This document shows, piece after piece, positions 36,615 to 44,284 of a stretch of 52,729 bases of DNA. The stretch comes from Acetobacterium bakii (GTDB lineage Bacteria > Bacillota > Clostridia > Eubacteriales > Eubacteriaceae), in NCBI RefSeq assembly GCF_001263355.1, contig NZ_LGYO01000017.1, positions 39,703 through 92,431 on the forward strand. Direction: 5' to 3'. How positions within the stretch are numbered: position 1 is the stretch's first letter; each line of letters begins with the position of its first letter. The notes under the pieces are model-generated. The model had not been told where the DNA came from and did no database searches. It saw nothing but the letters and a program-made list of their open reading frames with translations. The position numbers and the translations under genes are program-made.

Positions 36615-38534
36615 ATGAAAAAATGGAAGAGGATGCTTGGGTTTATAATGACGGTGGTTTTAATGGGATCTGTTTTATTCCCGATTTCGGCCAGTGCAGC
36701 AGCAATTGAAGAGGGTGGAATCAGCGTACCCTCCGGCATTGAGTATTCGGAGTTGGAAGGGGAAATCACAGAGTTTATTAATCAGAGAAAAAGCGGGATG
36801 GCTTCTGTATCCCTGGCGGTGTTTGATAAAGACGAAACACTGTATGCTGTAAATGAGGGGTATGCGGATATCGATTTGGCAGTCAAAGCAGATGAAAATA
36901 CGGTATACGAATGGGGCTCGGTATCCAAATTGCTGGTATGGGTCAGCGTGATGCAGCTGGAAGAACAGGGATTAATTGATCTAAATGCGGATATCAGAAA
37001 TTATCTCCCGGACGGTTTTTTGACAAAGCTTACCTACGATACCCCAATTACCATGACCCATCTGATGAATCATACCGCCGGATTTCAGGAAACAACCTAC
37101 GATATTGAGGTGACAGATCTTTCAAAACTGGTGGGGCTTGAAAAAGCTCTGGAGCAAAGTGAACCGGCGCAGATCTATGAACCGGGAACCGTGTGCGCTT
37201 ACTCCAATTGGGGGGCATCCCTGGCGGCCTATATGGTGGAAACAGTCAGCGGCGAAGATTTCTGCGACTATGTCCATGGGCATATTTTTGAGCCCCTGGG
37301 ACTCAAACACACATCCCTTGCTCCGGACTGTTCAGATAATGGGTGGGTTAAAGAACAACGGCAGCGGTTGAATTGCTACAGTATCTATGATAATCAGTAT
37401 CAAGATTTAGGGAAGTCCTTTGCCTATATTTTATTGTATCCGAGTGGGGCAGCGACGGGAACATTGGGGGATTTCCAGACGTTTGCAAAAGCGTTTGTAT
37501 CCGGTGATGGGCAGTGCCCGTTTTTTAAGGAAAAAGACACAATAAAGCGGATGCTTAAAGCAACATCTTTTTATGGAGGGTCAGAGCTTAAACGCAATGC
37601 CCACGGTTTATGGACCCTCCAGTATGGGGTTGATATTATGGGGCATAGTGGGAACACTGCCGGGTGTACAGCATCCTTGTTTTTTGATCCCGTATGCGGG
37701 GTTGGGGTTGTGGTGATGACCAATGAATTAGGGGAGACTGCGTTTAATTACGGACTTTTATCGCTAATATTTGGGGCATATGAAAATAAGGAAGCGGTGA
37801 TTAAGAATTCCCCGGATCAAAGTGGGATCTATACTTCCATGAGGACTTTCAACAAAGGATTTACCCGCGTCTATAAGTATATGGGATCCTTACTCCCTTT
37901 ATCTAAAACCGAAGATTCGACTGTTTTTAAACCTGCCATTGGACAGGGAACGCTGACCCAGGTAACCGATCAAATGTACTGGATGGACAATGAAAATGGT
38001 TGGGAATATTTAATGTATCGCACCGAAGGTGATGACGGCAGCATCCGATTTGAGATGATGTCACAGGATATCGAAAAAGAAAACAGCATCGCCTTCGGTC
38101 GGAAAATAATGCTATTATTTTTGATGCTTTTTTCATGGCTGGCAGCGGGGGTATTTCTGATTGTGCTGTTAAGCAGATGGATAATCTTTAAAACTCAAAA
38201 AAGATCGGGTCTGGGAGCTTGGAATAAGCGGCTTAATGTCATCAAAATTGTGATGCTTTCGGCAATTCTGATTGAAGGTGTCTTGATCTATTATCTCGTA
38301 TTGCTTCCGTTGGATGGGGGAAGTGTTACCCTGAATGCCACTGCCTGGAAATGTGTGTTGCTTGGAATTTTATCCATATTACCCATTGCTAATTTAGGCA
38401 TAATGATAAAAAAGGGCAAAAATTTCAAGGGAACGGCAAAAGAAAGACGAAACAGTGTTATCATTGAAGCAATGGGGCTGCTGATGTCGATAAATATATG
38501 GTACTGGCAGTTTTATAATTTCTGGTCATGTTAA
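36615..38534 (+). CDS. Membrane-anchored serine hydrolase (class C beta-lactamase/PBP4-like)
   Basis: 639 residues. An N-terminal signal/anchor (KMLGF-type basic start, hydrophobic to ~30) is followed by a beta-lactamase-related domain with SVSK (Ser102, Lys105), YSN (Tyr196) and HSG (His344), the full catalytic set of the family. After a ~100-residue linker come four to five hydrophobic helices (~500-635), so the catalytic domain sits outside the cell. Relatives include D-amino peptidases, esterases and FmtA/Pbp-like proteins; I do not claim beta-lactam hydrolysis. AGGAGG precedes the ATG. A TGATT-GACT-AATCA palindrome lies at 36584. The response regulator follows after 46 nt. Confidence 0.85.
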   Translation: MKKWKRMLGFIMTVVLMGSVLFPISASAAAIEEGGISVPSGIEYSELEGEITEFINQRKSGMASVSLAVFDKDETLYAVNEGYADIDLAVKADENTVYEWGSVSKLLVWVSVMQLEEQGLIDLNADIRNYLPDGFLTKLTYDTPITMTHLMNHTAGFQETTYDIEVTDLSKLVGLEKALEQSEPAQIYEPGTVCAYSNWGASLAAYMVETVSGEDFCDYVHGHIFEPLGLKHTSLAPDCSDNGWVKEQRQRLNCYSIYDNQYQDLGKSFAYILLYPSGAATGTLGDFQTFAKAFVSGDGQCPFFKEKDTIKRMLKATSFYGGSELKRNAHGLWTLQYGVDIMGHSGNTAGCTASLFFDPVCGVGVVVMTNELGETAFNYGLLSLIFGAYENKEAVIKNSPDQSGIYTSMRTFNKGFTRVYKYMGSLLPLSKTEDSTVFKPAIGQGTLTQVTDQMYWMDNENGWEYLMYRTEGDDGSIRFEMMSQDIEKENSIAFGRKIMLLFLMLFSWLAAGVFLIVLLSRWIIFKTQKRSGLGAWNKRLNVIKIVMLSAILIEGVLIYYLVLLPLDGGSVTLNATAWKCVLLGILSILPIANLGIMIKKGKNFKGTAKERRNSVIIEAMGLLMSINIWYWQFYNFWSC

Positions 38535-38580
38535 AAGCAGTGCGAATCAAGAGAAAAATGGATAACGAGGTGGAATAATA

Positions 38581-39252
38581 ATGAAAAATATTTTAATTGC
38601 GGATGATGAAAAGGATATTGTAAAACTGTTGCGTTTATACCTGGAAAATGATGATACTAAAGTATTCGAAGCCTATGATGGTGAAATGGTCTACCAGATT
38701 CTTAAGAACAATGTCATTGACCTGGCTTTATTGGATATTATGATGCCGAAAATAAACGGATTTGAACTGACAAAAAAAATAAGGAAAGAATGGGGTATCC
38801 CGGTGATGATTATTTCGGCAAAAGTTGACATTTCTGACAAAATTCTTGGCCTTGACCTTGGCGCCGATGATTATATTACCAAACCATTTGATCCCCTGGA
38901 GGTGGCGGCCAGGGTCAGAGCCCGATTCAGAGAGAACCATGGAACCCAGAGTTCTAGCAGCGAAAATATAATGCTGACGGTACGGGAGATGACCCTGAGT
39001 CTTGCCGAGTGTATACTATATAAAGAAAACCAGGCGATCAGCCTGACTGCTGTTGAATTGAAGCTGATGCGTTTATTAATGGAGCATCCCGGACGGGTAT
39101 TTACAAAAGAACAGATTTATGAGGCCGGATGGGACGAAGCCTATGCCGTTGACGATAATACCATCCGTGTTGCCATCAGTAAACTGCGGGATAAAATTGG
39201 GGCAGATAATATTCGAACCATCCGTGGGTTGGGTTATCGATTGGAGAAGTAG
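38581..39252 (+). CDS. OmpR-family response regulator
   Basis: 223 residues. The receiver domain has acidic pair Asp8/Asp9, phosphorylated Asp52 (ALLDIMMP) and a later Lys in KPFDP; the C-terminal winged helix ends IRTIRGLGYRLEK. GAGGTGG precedes the ATG. The stop codon abuts the start of the kinase gene, giving a tight two-component pair that probably regulates the serine hydrolase gene upstream, perhaps in response to cell-envelope stress. Target inferred only from position. Confidence 0.95.
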   Translation: MKNILIADDEKDIVKLLRLYLENDDTKVFEAYDGEMVYQILKNNVIDLALLDIMMPKINGFELTKKIRKEWGIPVMIISAKVDISDKILGLDLGADDYITKPFDPLEVAARVRARFRENHGTQSSSSENIMLTVREMTLSLAECILYKENQAISLTAVELKLMRLLMEHPGRVFTKEQIYEAGWDEAYAVDDNTIRVAISKLRDKIGADNIRTIRGLGYRLEK

Positions 39253-40164
39253 ATGAAACAATTAAAAAAAAGTATTATTCGGTATTTTATCCTGTTTGCT
39301 TTGCTCTTATCTCTGGCAAAGTCGCTGCTTGATGGTGGGTTTGACTGGATAATGGAAGGAATAACGGATGAAGCGGTGGCAGTATCGGCAATTCTGGTTT
39401 ACCTTCTGATTAGTATCCTGTGTTTTTTACTAATCAGCATCTGGTATACTTGGATCATCAATAAGAAAATTCTGGCCGAAACTAATCGCCAGCTGAATGA
39501 ACGCAATATGCTCTATGCCAATATTGTCCATGATCTGAAGACTCCGATGACATTGATTATGGGGTTTTCTCAGGCGCTGAAAGAGGGCAGGATAACCGAT
39601 GCGGATAAAGAAGACACCGTGGAGACCATTTATAATAAGACGAAAAAAGCAAATGAATTACTGGATCTTTTGTTTCAATATACCAAACTCAGTACCGATG
39701 AGTATCAGATGTATCTGGAAAAAACCGATATTTGCAGACTGGTGAGGGAATCGGTTGCCATGAATTATGAGGTATTTGAGGAAAAACAGCTGAAAATTGA
39801 AATTGATATCCCCGATTATCCCATGATCCGGGAAGTGGATCATCTGGAATTAGCAAGAGCAATTAATAATTTGCTCATCAACGCTCACCAGCATAACAGA
39901 AATGGATCCCGGGTATTGGTGAAAATCATTGAGATGGGTCAGAAAATTAAGATTGTTGTTGCCGATAATGGAGAGGCGATTGATCAGGAACTGGCAGTCA
40001 GGATATTTGAACCTTTTATCTGCGCAGATGAATCCAGAAATTCAAAAGACGGCAGCGGACTGGGGCTGGCTATTGCAAAAAAAATCGTGGAAAAACATCA
40101 GGGGAGATTGTTTATTGACGACGGAATAAGCGGTTACACGAAAGGTTTTATAATCGAATTTTAG
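39253..40164 (+). CDS. Two-component sensor histidine kinase
   Basis: 303 residues, short. Two membrane helices (~10-30 and ~45-70) enclose a very small external loop, so it resembles intramembrane-sensing kinases. The H-box is NIVHDLKTP with His93, the N-box LLINAHQHNRN, G1 VADNGEAID and G2 GSGLGLAIAKK. The start ATG follows directly on the regulator stop with no gap. Signal unknown; intramembrane-sensing kinases often respond to envelope damage or neighbouring membrane proteins. Confidence 0.93.
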   Translation: MKQLKKSIIRYFILFALLLSLAKSLLDGGFDWIMEGITDEAVAVSAILVYLLISILCFLLISIWYTWIINKKILAETNRQLNERNMLYANIVHDLKTPMTLIMGFSQALKEGRITDADKEDTVETIYNKTKKANELLDLLFQYTKLSTDEYQMYLEKTDICRLVRESVAMNYEVFEEKQLKIEIDIPDYPMIREVDHLELARAINNLLINAHQHNRNGSRVLVKIIEMGQKIKIVVADNGEAIDQELAVRIFEPFICADESRNSKDGSGLGLAIAKKIVEKHQGRLFIDDGISGYTKGFIIEF

Positions 40165-40225
40165 AGTTTAGGCGGTGGCCGGAGAAAACCTGGGAACCTG
40201 TGAAATATAAGAGATTTAAAAAAGC

Positions 40226-40423
40226 AAACCCGGTAATATCGCGTTTTCTCAGACTGTAGATAAAATAGAAAAGTAAGTCCTGTGGATAATCGTAACATCA
40301 GTTGTCGGCATCATGGCGAACAGGCATAGGTCCGATCATGCAGCCGACAACGATTTACCATTGTCCCCAGGACGGGTTTATCGACAAAAAAAGAAAACGC
40401 GAAAAATCGCGTTTTCTTTTTTT
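40226..40423 (+). ncRNA. Candidate structured RNA with its own terminator
   Basis: The 300-nt gap between two converging genes has nested complementary segments: AAACCC (40226-40231) with GGGTTT (40374-40379), GTCCTG (40277-40282) with CAGGAC (40368-40373), and GTTGTCGGC (40301-40309) with GCCGACAAC (40343-40351), extended by CATG/CATG. A terminator follows at 40385. The 12-mer ATCGCGTTTTCT occurs at 40238-40249 and again as the terminator's right arm, so the left arm could pair with either copy, as in attenuators. Strand is uncertain; no known RNA family was recognised and no strong promoter was found. Confidence 0.4.
40385..40423. terminator. Bidirectional intrinsic terminator
   Basis: AGAAAACGCG-AAAAAT-CGCGTTTTCT, A-run before and T-run after. 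It ends the methyltransferase operon on the minus strand and whatever is transcribed on the plus strand. Confidence 0.88.
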
Positions 40424-40464
40424 AGTCAGTATTTAAATTTCGGGGGTAAGGTTATTTGCAAATA

Positions 40465-41094
40465 TTATACAGCTAATTCTTTGGCTTTCACTGCAGCGGT
40501 TCCGGCATCGGGAGCAAATCCGTCAGCGCCGATTTCAACTGCGTATTCCGGGGTCACTGGGGCTCCGCCGACAATTACTTTGAATCCGGTCAATCCGCTG
40601 GCTTTAATGGTCGCAACGGCTTCTTTAAGAGCTGGCATGGTTGATGTCAACAGACCCGAGCAGGCCACGATCTTGACATTATCATTGTCTTTAATGGCTT
40701 GGACAAAGGTATCGGCCGGTACATCAACGCCAAGGTCAACCATATCAAATCCGGCACTTTCGATCATCAGTGAGACCAGGTTTTTACCGATGTCATGTAA
40801 ATCTCCGGCAACGGTACCGATGATGCAGGTACCCAATTTAGAGGCGCCGTCTCCGGCGAGGTGTGGTTTCAGAACATCCACGCCCTTTGACATGGCTTTA
40901 GCGGCGATCAGCATTTCCGGAACGAAAATTTCTCCGGTTGAGAATTTTTCTCCGACCACACCCATGGACTCAACCATTGCATCCAGAATATCCTGGGGAT
41001 TATTCCCGGCATCCAGTGCTTCCTGTACCAGACCCGGAACGAGTTTGGATTTTCCTGCTTCTACTTTTGCTTTTACTTCTTCAATTTTAGACAT
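40465..41094 (-). CDS. Corrinoid protein of a methyltransferase system (MtvC/MtgC type)
   Basis: 209-residue methyl carrier. The N-terminal helical cap domain (~1-85) is followed by a B12-binding Rossmann domain with GDLHDIGKNLV (His100 is the lower cobalt ligand), SGLLTSTM and GGAPVTPEYA. It accepts a methyl group from the UroD-type methyltransferase and passes it to tetrahydrofolate through the MtrH-type enzyme. AGGAGAAAA precedes the start. Third gene of the operon, 89 nt after the MtrH-type gene. Reactivation of the oxidised form would need the RACo-type protein at 48951-50747. Confidence 0.93.
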   Translation of the reverse strand: MSKIEEVKAKVEAGKSKLVPGLVQEALDAGNNPQDILDAMVESMGVVGEKFSTGEIFVPEMLIAAKAMSKGVDVLKPHLAGDGASKLGTCIIGTVAGDLHDIGKNLVSLMIESAGFDMVDLGVDVPADTFVQAIKDNDNVKIVACSGLLTSTMPALKEAVATIKASGLTGFKVIVGGAPVTPEYAVEIGADGFAPDAGTAAVKAKELAV

Positions 41095-41183
41095 TTTTTT
41101 CTCCTCAAATTATTTTATTTTATCAATCTTTATCACGGTTGTGTGTCGTGATGTTTGTTGCTAACTGCTAAGATTTGTTTTTA

Positions 41184-41987
41184 TTATTTAACCGGTCCAA
41201 AGATACCTTCGCGGTAGGCGCCGATGTATTCCATGCAGTATTCGTCCTCGCCCAGCAGCGCTTCGGTGGCGAAGATAATGCCCATCAGATCGCGGTTTAA
41301 AGGATCCAGGATGGCACTGTCCATGCCGGCATTCATGGCTAAAACAGTAAAGCCCATGTTAACCATTTTTCGGACAGGGAGGTTAAAGGAAATGTTACTT
41401 ACCGCGCCGGTAACGTGGATTGTGGGATACTGTGATTTAATTTCTCTGATAACTTCAGTGACCATGGCAATGCCATCTTCTGAGGTACAGAGCATTTCTA
41501 CCAGCGGATCGATGTGCATCCGGGCAGGATCGATCTTATATTCCTTGACCTTGGCCATTAAATCGGCAAAGACGTCCAGACGGTCTTTGGCGGTTTTAGG
41601 AATGCCTTTGTCGCTGTTTAACAGGGCCACACATTCCCATTTGGTGTCGGCGATGGCAGCAAATGCGACGTCAATCTTGTCCCCTTCCAGAGATACGGAA
41701 TTGAACAGTCCGGGTTTGTTGCAGTATTTCATGGATTCGATACAGGTATGCACGTTGGGACTGTCCACGGCTATCGGTAGATCCGTGGCATCCTGGACGA
41801 TATCGATGAGCCATTTCATGGTTTCCAGTTCAATGTCGTCATCCACAGATGCGCAGACATCAATGAAATCCACCCCTGCTTCCGTTTGTTTGATGGCCAG
41901 ATCCCGAATAAAAGCGGCATTCTTTTCTTTAATAGCCTTGCCGGTTGAGGGAATCGCCCCGTTAATTTTTTCTCCAATAATGATCAT
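41184..41987 (-). CDS. Methyltetrahydrofolate:corrinoid methyltransferase (MtrH/AcsE/MtvA type), copy 1
   Basis: 267-residue pterin-binding TIM barrel. IIIGEKINGAIPSTGKAI, DVCASVDDD, AVDSPNVHTC, LLNSDKGIPK, IDPLVE and GAVSNISFNLP correspond to the folate-binding elements of AcsE-type enzymes. It transfers the methyl group between the corrinoid protein and tetrahydrofolate, feeding the Wood-Ljungdahl pathway. GGAGGTAAA precedes the ATG. Middle gene of the operon. A clear paralogue lies at 50998-51804; the two share the same length and motifs but differ at many positions. Confidence 0.92.
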   Translation of the reverse strand: MIIIGEKINGAIPSTGKAIKEKNAAFIRDLAIKQTEAGVDFIDVCASVDDDIELETMKWLIDIVQDATDLPIAVDSPNVHTCIESMKYCNKPGLFNSVSLEGDKIDVAFAAIADTKWECVALLNSDKGIPKTAKDRLDVFADLMAKVKEYKIDPARMHIDPLVEMLCTSEDGIAMVTEVIREIKSQYPTIHVTGAVSNISFNLPVRKMVNMGFTVLAMNAGMDSAILDPLNRDLMGIIFATEALLGEDEYCMEYIGAYREGIFGPVK

Positions 41988-42068
41988 TTTTAATTTACCT
42001 CCTGGGAATATAATTTATATTAGTTTAAAGCGTCATTTCTTCGTTGGATTATTTTCTGTGTAATTTGT

Positions 42069-43049
42069 CTAGAACATTTCCTTGGTCATTTTGTCAATGG
42101 CCTCATCACTGGCTTCGTAAACGCCTGGGAATGAACTGACCCCCATGCCTTGACATGCGCCGGGAATAAAGTAGAGCTTTCCATTTTCACGACAGGCTCT
42201 TGCGAATTCTTCTTCAACCTGTTCTTTGGTCCAGTCTGGATGGTCAATTATACCGCTGTGAACGCCGCCCATAAAGGTAATTTGTTCGCCGTATTCCTTG
42301 ATCATTTTAGGAATATCATTGGTTGTCATAACACCCTGCCAGATATCAATACCCATTTCAATCATATTGGGTACTAAGGTTGCTGCATAGCTGTCACTGT
42401 GATGAACAATCAATTCAACCCCATTATCTTTATAAAATCCGTAGATTTTTTTATAAGCCGGCAGAAAGAATTCTTCAAACATGGCAGGAGAAAGGAATGT
42501 GGAGATCTGGCTGCCCCAGTCATCATGATGGAAAATTATTTCAGGATGAAGATGAGTAACCAATTCCTTGGCGTATGCCAGTTCAAACTCTGTTAAATAA
42601 TCAATCAGTTCAGCCATTGCTTCGGGTTCTTCGTAAAAACTCATTAAAGCAGTTTCCATTCCCATTAAATAGTGGGTGAGCTCAAAAAGACCTGGGGCGA
42701 TAAATGCGGTTACATATTTATTGTCATGATCGACTGCCTTTGCGTCGGCGATGGCTTTTTCCCAGTCAGCAGCAGGAAAAACAACATTAGGTGCTTTAAC
42801 ATATTCTTTCCACTCGGTAATATCTTTTAAAAGAATGTGATCAGCATCGTGAACCGGAAAAGAACCAAGTTGACCTTCTGGCCAGCGAATGGTAACACCC
42901 CATTCATTGACAACTTCACCACCAATTTCAGGTTTTATTCGGCATGATGGCACACTCATGATCATTTGCATGAACTCAAATTGTTTTACAAATCGATCAG
43001 GATTCCCGCCTGTTAAGACCTCTTTTAAATTTTCTTTTCCAGTTAACAT
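42069..43049 (-). CDS. UroD-family substrate:corrinoid methyltransferase (MT I candidate)
   Basis: 326-residue protein of the uroporphyrinogen-decarboxylase/methyltransferase superfamily. MtvB-type O-demethylase methyltransferases of acetogens belong to this superfamily as far as I recall. Histidine-rich patches that could hold zinc are FHHDDWGS (174-180) and IVHHSDS (214-220); the HxC pattern of the thiol methyltransferases MtaA/MtbA is absent. It is the first gene of an operon with an MtrH-type enzyme and a corrinoid protein, so it most likely removes a methyl group from an external donor. The donor (methoxylated aromatic, betaine or other) cannot be read from sequence. AGGAGGTAA precedes the start. 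Confidence 0.85.
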   Translation of the reverse strand: MLTGKENLKEVLTGGNPDRFVKQFEFMQMIMSVPSCRIKPEIGGEVVNEWGVTIRWPEGQLGSFPVHDADHILLKDITEWKEYVKAPNVVFPAADWEKAIADAKAVDHDNKYVTAFIAPGLFELTHYLMGMETALMSFYEEPEAMAELIDYLTEFELAYAKELVTHLHPEIIFHHDDWGSQISTFLSPAMFEEFFLPAYKKIYGFYKDNGVELIVHHSDSYAATLVPNMIEMGIDIWQGVMTTNDIPKMIKEYGEQITFMGGVHSGIIDHPDWTKEQVEEEFARACRENGKLYFIPGACQGMGVSSFPGVYEASDEAIDKMTKEMF

Positions 43050-43076
43050 ATTCTGTTACCTCCTAATAATTTTTAG

Positions 43077-43127
43077 TAGTAAATAATTTATTTACTGTTA
43101 TTTTAGTAAATAATCTTCTATTTACTG
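43077..43127. promoter_or_regulatory. Operator array over the methyltransferase promoter
   Basis: Four alternating half-sites: TAGTAAA (43077), TTTACTG (43091), TAGTAAA (43104), TTTACTG (43121). The central pair, 43091-43110, read on the minus strand as TTTACTA-N6-CAGTAAA, matches 18 of 20 bases of the palindrome at 28398. The array lies immediately downstream of the -10, an ideal repressor position. Confidence 0.75.
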
Positions 43128-43129
43128 TG

Positions 43130-43158
43130 ATTATAAACGGTTGCAGCTCCTTTGTCAA
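43130..43158 (-). promoter_or_regulatory. Consensus promoter of the methyltransferase operon
   Basis: On the minus strand: TTGACA (43153-43158), exactly 17 nt, TATAAT (43130-43135). A perfect consensus promoter, implying strong expression when the repressor is released. Confidence 0.9.
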
Positions 43159-43215
43159 TAATTAATTTTATTAATAAAGTTTTCTTATGTATTTTCAGGT
43201 TCATTGGTTGTAGGT

Positions 43216-43260
43216 TCAAAAAAAAACAAAGTCACGGATTTTAAATCCGTGACTTTGTTT
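43216..43260 (-). terminator. Intrinsic terminator of asrABC
   Basis: Perfect stem of about 18 bp (43224-43241 with 43243-43260) followed on the minus strand by a T9-type run. Confidence 0.9.
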
Positions 43261-43306
43261 GGCGTGCCATGAGTCAAGAAAACATGACAAAGGATGAAGT
43301 TGTTGC

Positions 43307-44275
43307 TTAATCGTAATGTAGGCCACTCCAGTAAACAGGTCCTTTTACAATAGTTTTATCACCGAGATCAACACCATCCAGCGCCCATTTTTTAAATTCG
43401 CTGAATCCGGCCCGGTCAATGATATAACCGATATGCTCTTTTCCGCCTGGGGCCGAGCGATCAATATAGTTTTCTACAAATTTATAGGTATTGTTGATTA
43501 TTTTAATAATCACATCTTCAGTGGTCCAAACCAGAAAATCCTCAGCAAGACGGGGATTCCGTTTGCCTGTTCGACCCATGATGACCAGACGATAGTACTT
43601 TTCTGTACTCCGTGTCCATGCCCGGGTTGGACAATTGATGACGCATTCCCCACAACCAACACATTTTTCGGTATTTCGCACAATGCGATAATTTTCAACA
43701 GTCAGGGCATCTACCGATTTTTTCTTACAGGCTTTTACACAGGCCTGGCAATTTACGCAACGTTCCTTTTCATATTGGGGTTCGGTCATGCCGATGATCC
43801 CAAAATCCTGCATCCGGGCTTTTATGCAGTCATTAGCGCAACCGGTAAAGGCGACTTTAAAGTGAAGGTCATTGGGAAAGATTTCTTTCTCCATTTTTTT
43901 TGCAAAGTCGGTGGTATTGTAATTGGCAAAGGGACAGACATTGCTGCCGATACAGGCAGAAACGTTGCGGGTGCCGGCGGCGGTATACCCTTTTCCCGGG
44001 ATTTCCTGGTTGATATCCAGTTTATCAATGATGGGTTGAAGCAGGGCGTTGACTGCATCCATATCTTCGTACCGGATCCCGGGGATTTCAAAGCCCTGGC
44101 GAGTGGTCAAGTGAATCCGTCCATTGCCATAGGTTTCGGCGATGTTTTGAATGATTGGTAAAATATCAGCAGTTAACAGGCCGCCGGGAACACGAATCCG
44201 AGAGGCTGTTTCCCCTCGAACTTTAGTCACGCGATAGGCATTCTTCTTTATTTTTTTTGTATTAAGATCTAACAT
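43307..44275 (-). CDS. asrC: Anaerobic sulfite reductase subunit C
   Basis: 322-residue siroheme/Fe-S catalytic subunit that reduces sulfite to sulfide. The siroheme-4Fe4S motif is complete: Cys108 and Cys114 (CIGSNVC), Cys146 and Cys150 (GCANDC). A two-cluster ferredoxin insert follows with Cys173/176/179/183 and Cys205/208/211/215. RIHLTTRQGFEIPGI is the siroheme-domain N-terminal signature. AGGAGGAAAC precedes the start, 9 nt after the asrB stop. Acetogens do not respire sulfite as a rule, so detoxification, sulfur assimilation or electron disposal are options. Subunit identity firm. Confidence 0.93.
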   Translation of the reverse strand: MLDLNTKKIKKNAYRVTKVRGETASRIRVPGGLLTADILPIIQNIAETYGNGRIHLTTRQGFEIPGIRYEDMDAVNALLQPIIDKLDINQEIPGKGYTAAGTRNVSACIGSNVCPFANYNTTDFAKKMEKEIFPNDLHFKVAFTGCANDCIKARMQDFGIIGMTEPQYEKERCVNCQACVKACKKKSVDALTVENYRIVRNTEKCVGCGECVINCPTRAWTRSTEKYYRLVIMGRTGKRNPRLAEDFLVWTTEDVIIKIINNTYKFVENYIDRSAPGGKEHIGYIIDRAGFSEFKKWALDGVDLGDKTIVKGPVYWSGLHYD

Positions 44276-44284
44276 AGTTTCCTC

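Noticed and set aside
40281-40289. TGTGGATAA, a perfect DnaA box in reverse orientation
   Set aside because: A single 9-mer is expected by chance at this scale; no cluster of boxes, no AT-rich unwinding element and no dnaA/dnaN nearby.
40313-42063. Long plus-strand open frames (279-283 codons) opposite the corrinoid protein and MtrH-type genes
   Set aside because: They mirror well-supported minus-strand genes, are rich in Ser/Thr/Met as antisense frames usually are, and lack ribosome sites and family motifs.
42069-43049. Uroporphyrinogen decarboxylase of heme biosynthesis
   Set aside because: Same fold, but it lies in an operon with a corrinoid protein and an MtrH-type methyltransferase and no heme genes are present.
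42150-43310. Zinc motif E-X14-E-X20-H, recalled for acetogen O-demethylase methyltransferases, in the UroD-type protein
   Set aside because: Counting residues gave only one part of the spacing (Glu154 to His175), not the full pattern, so I did not use it as evidence.
43433-44161. 242-codon plus-strand frame opposite asrC
   Set aside because: Antisense shadow of a gene whose metal-binding cysteines are all in the minus-strand frame.
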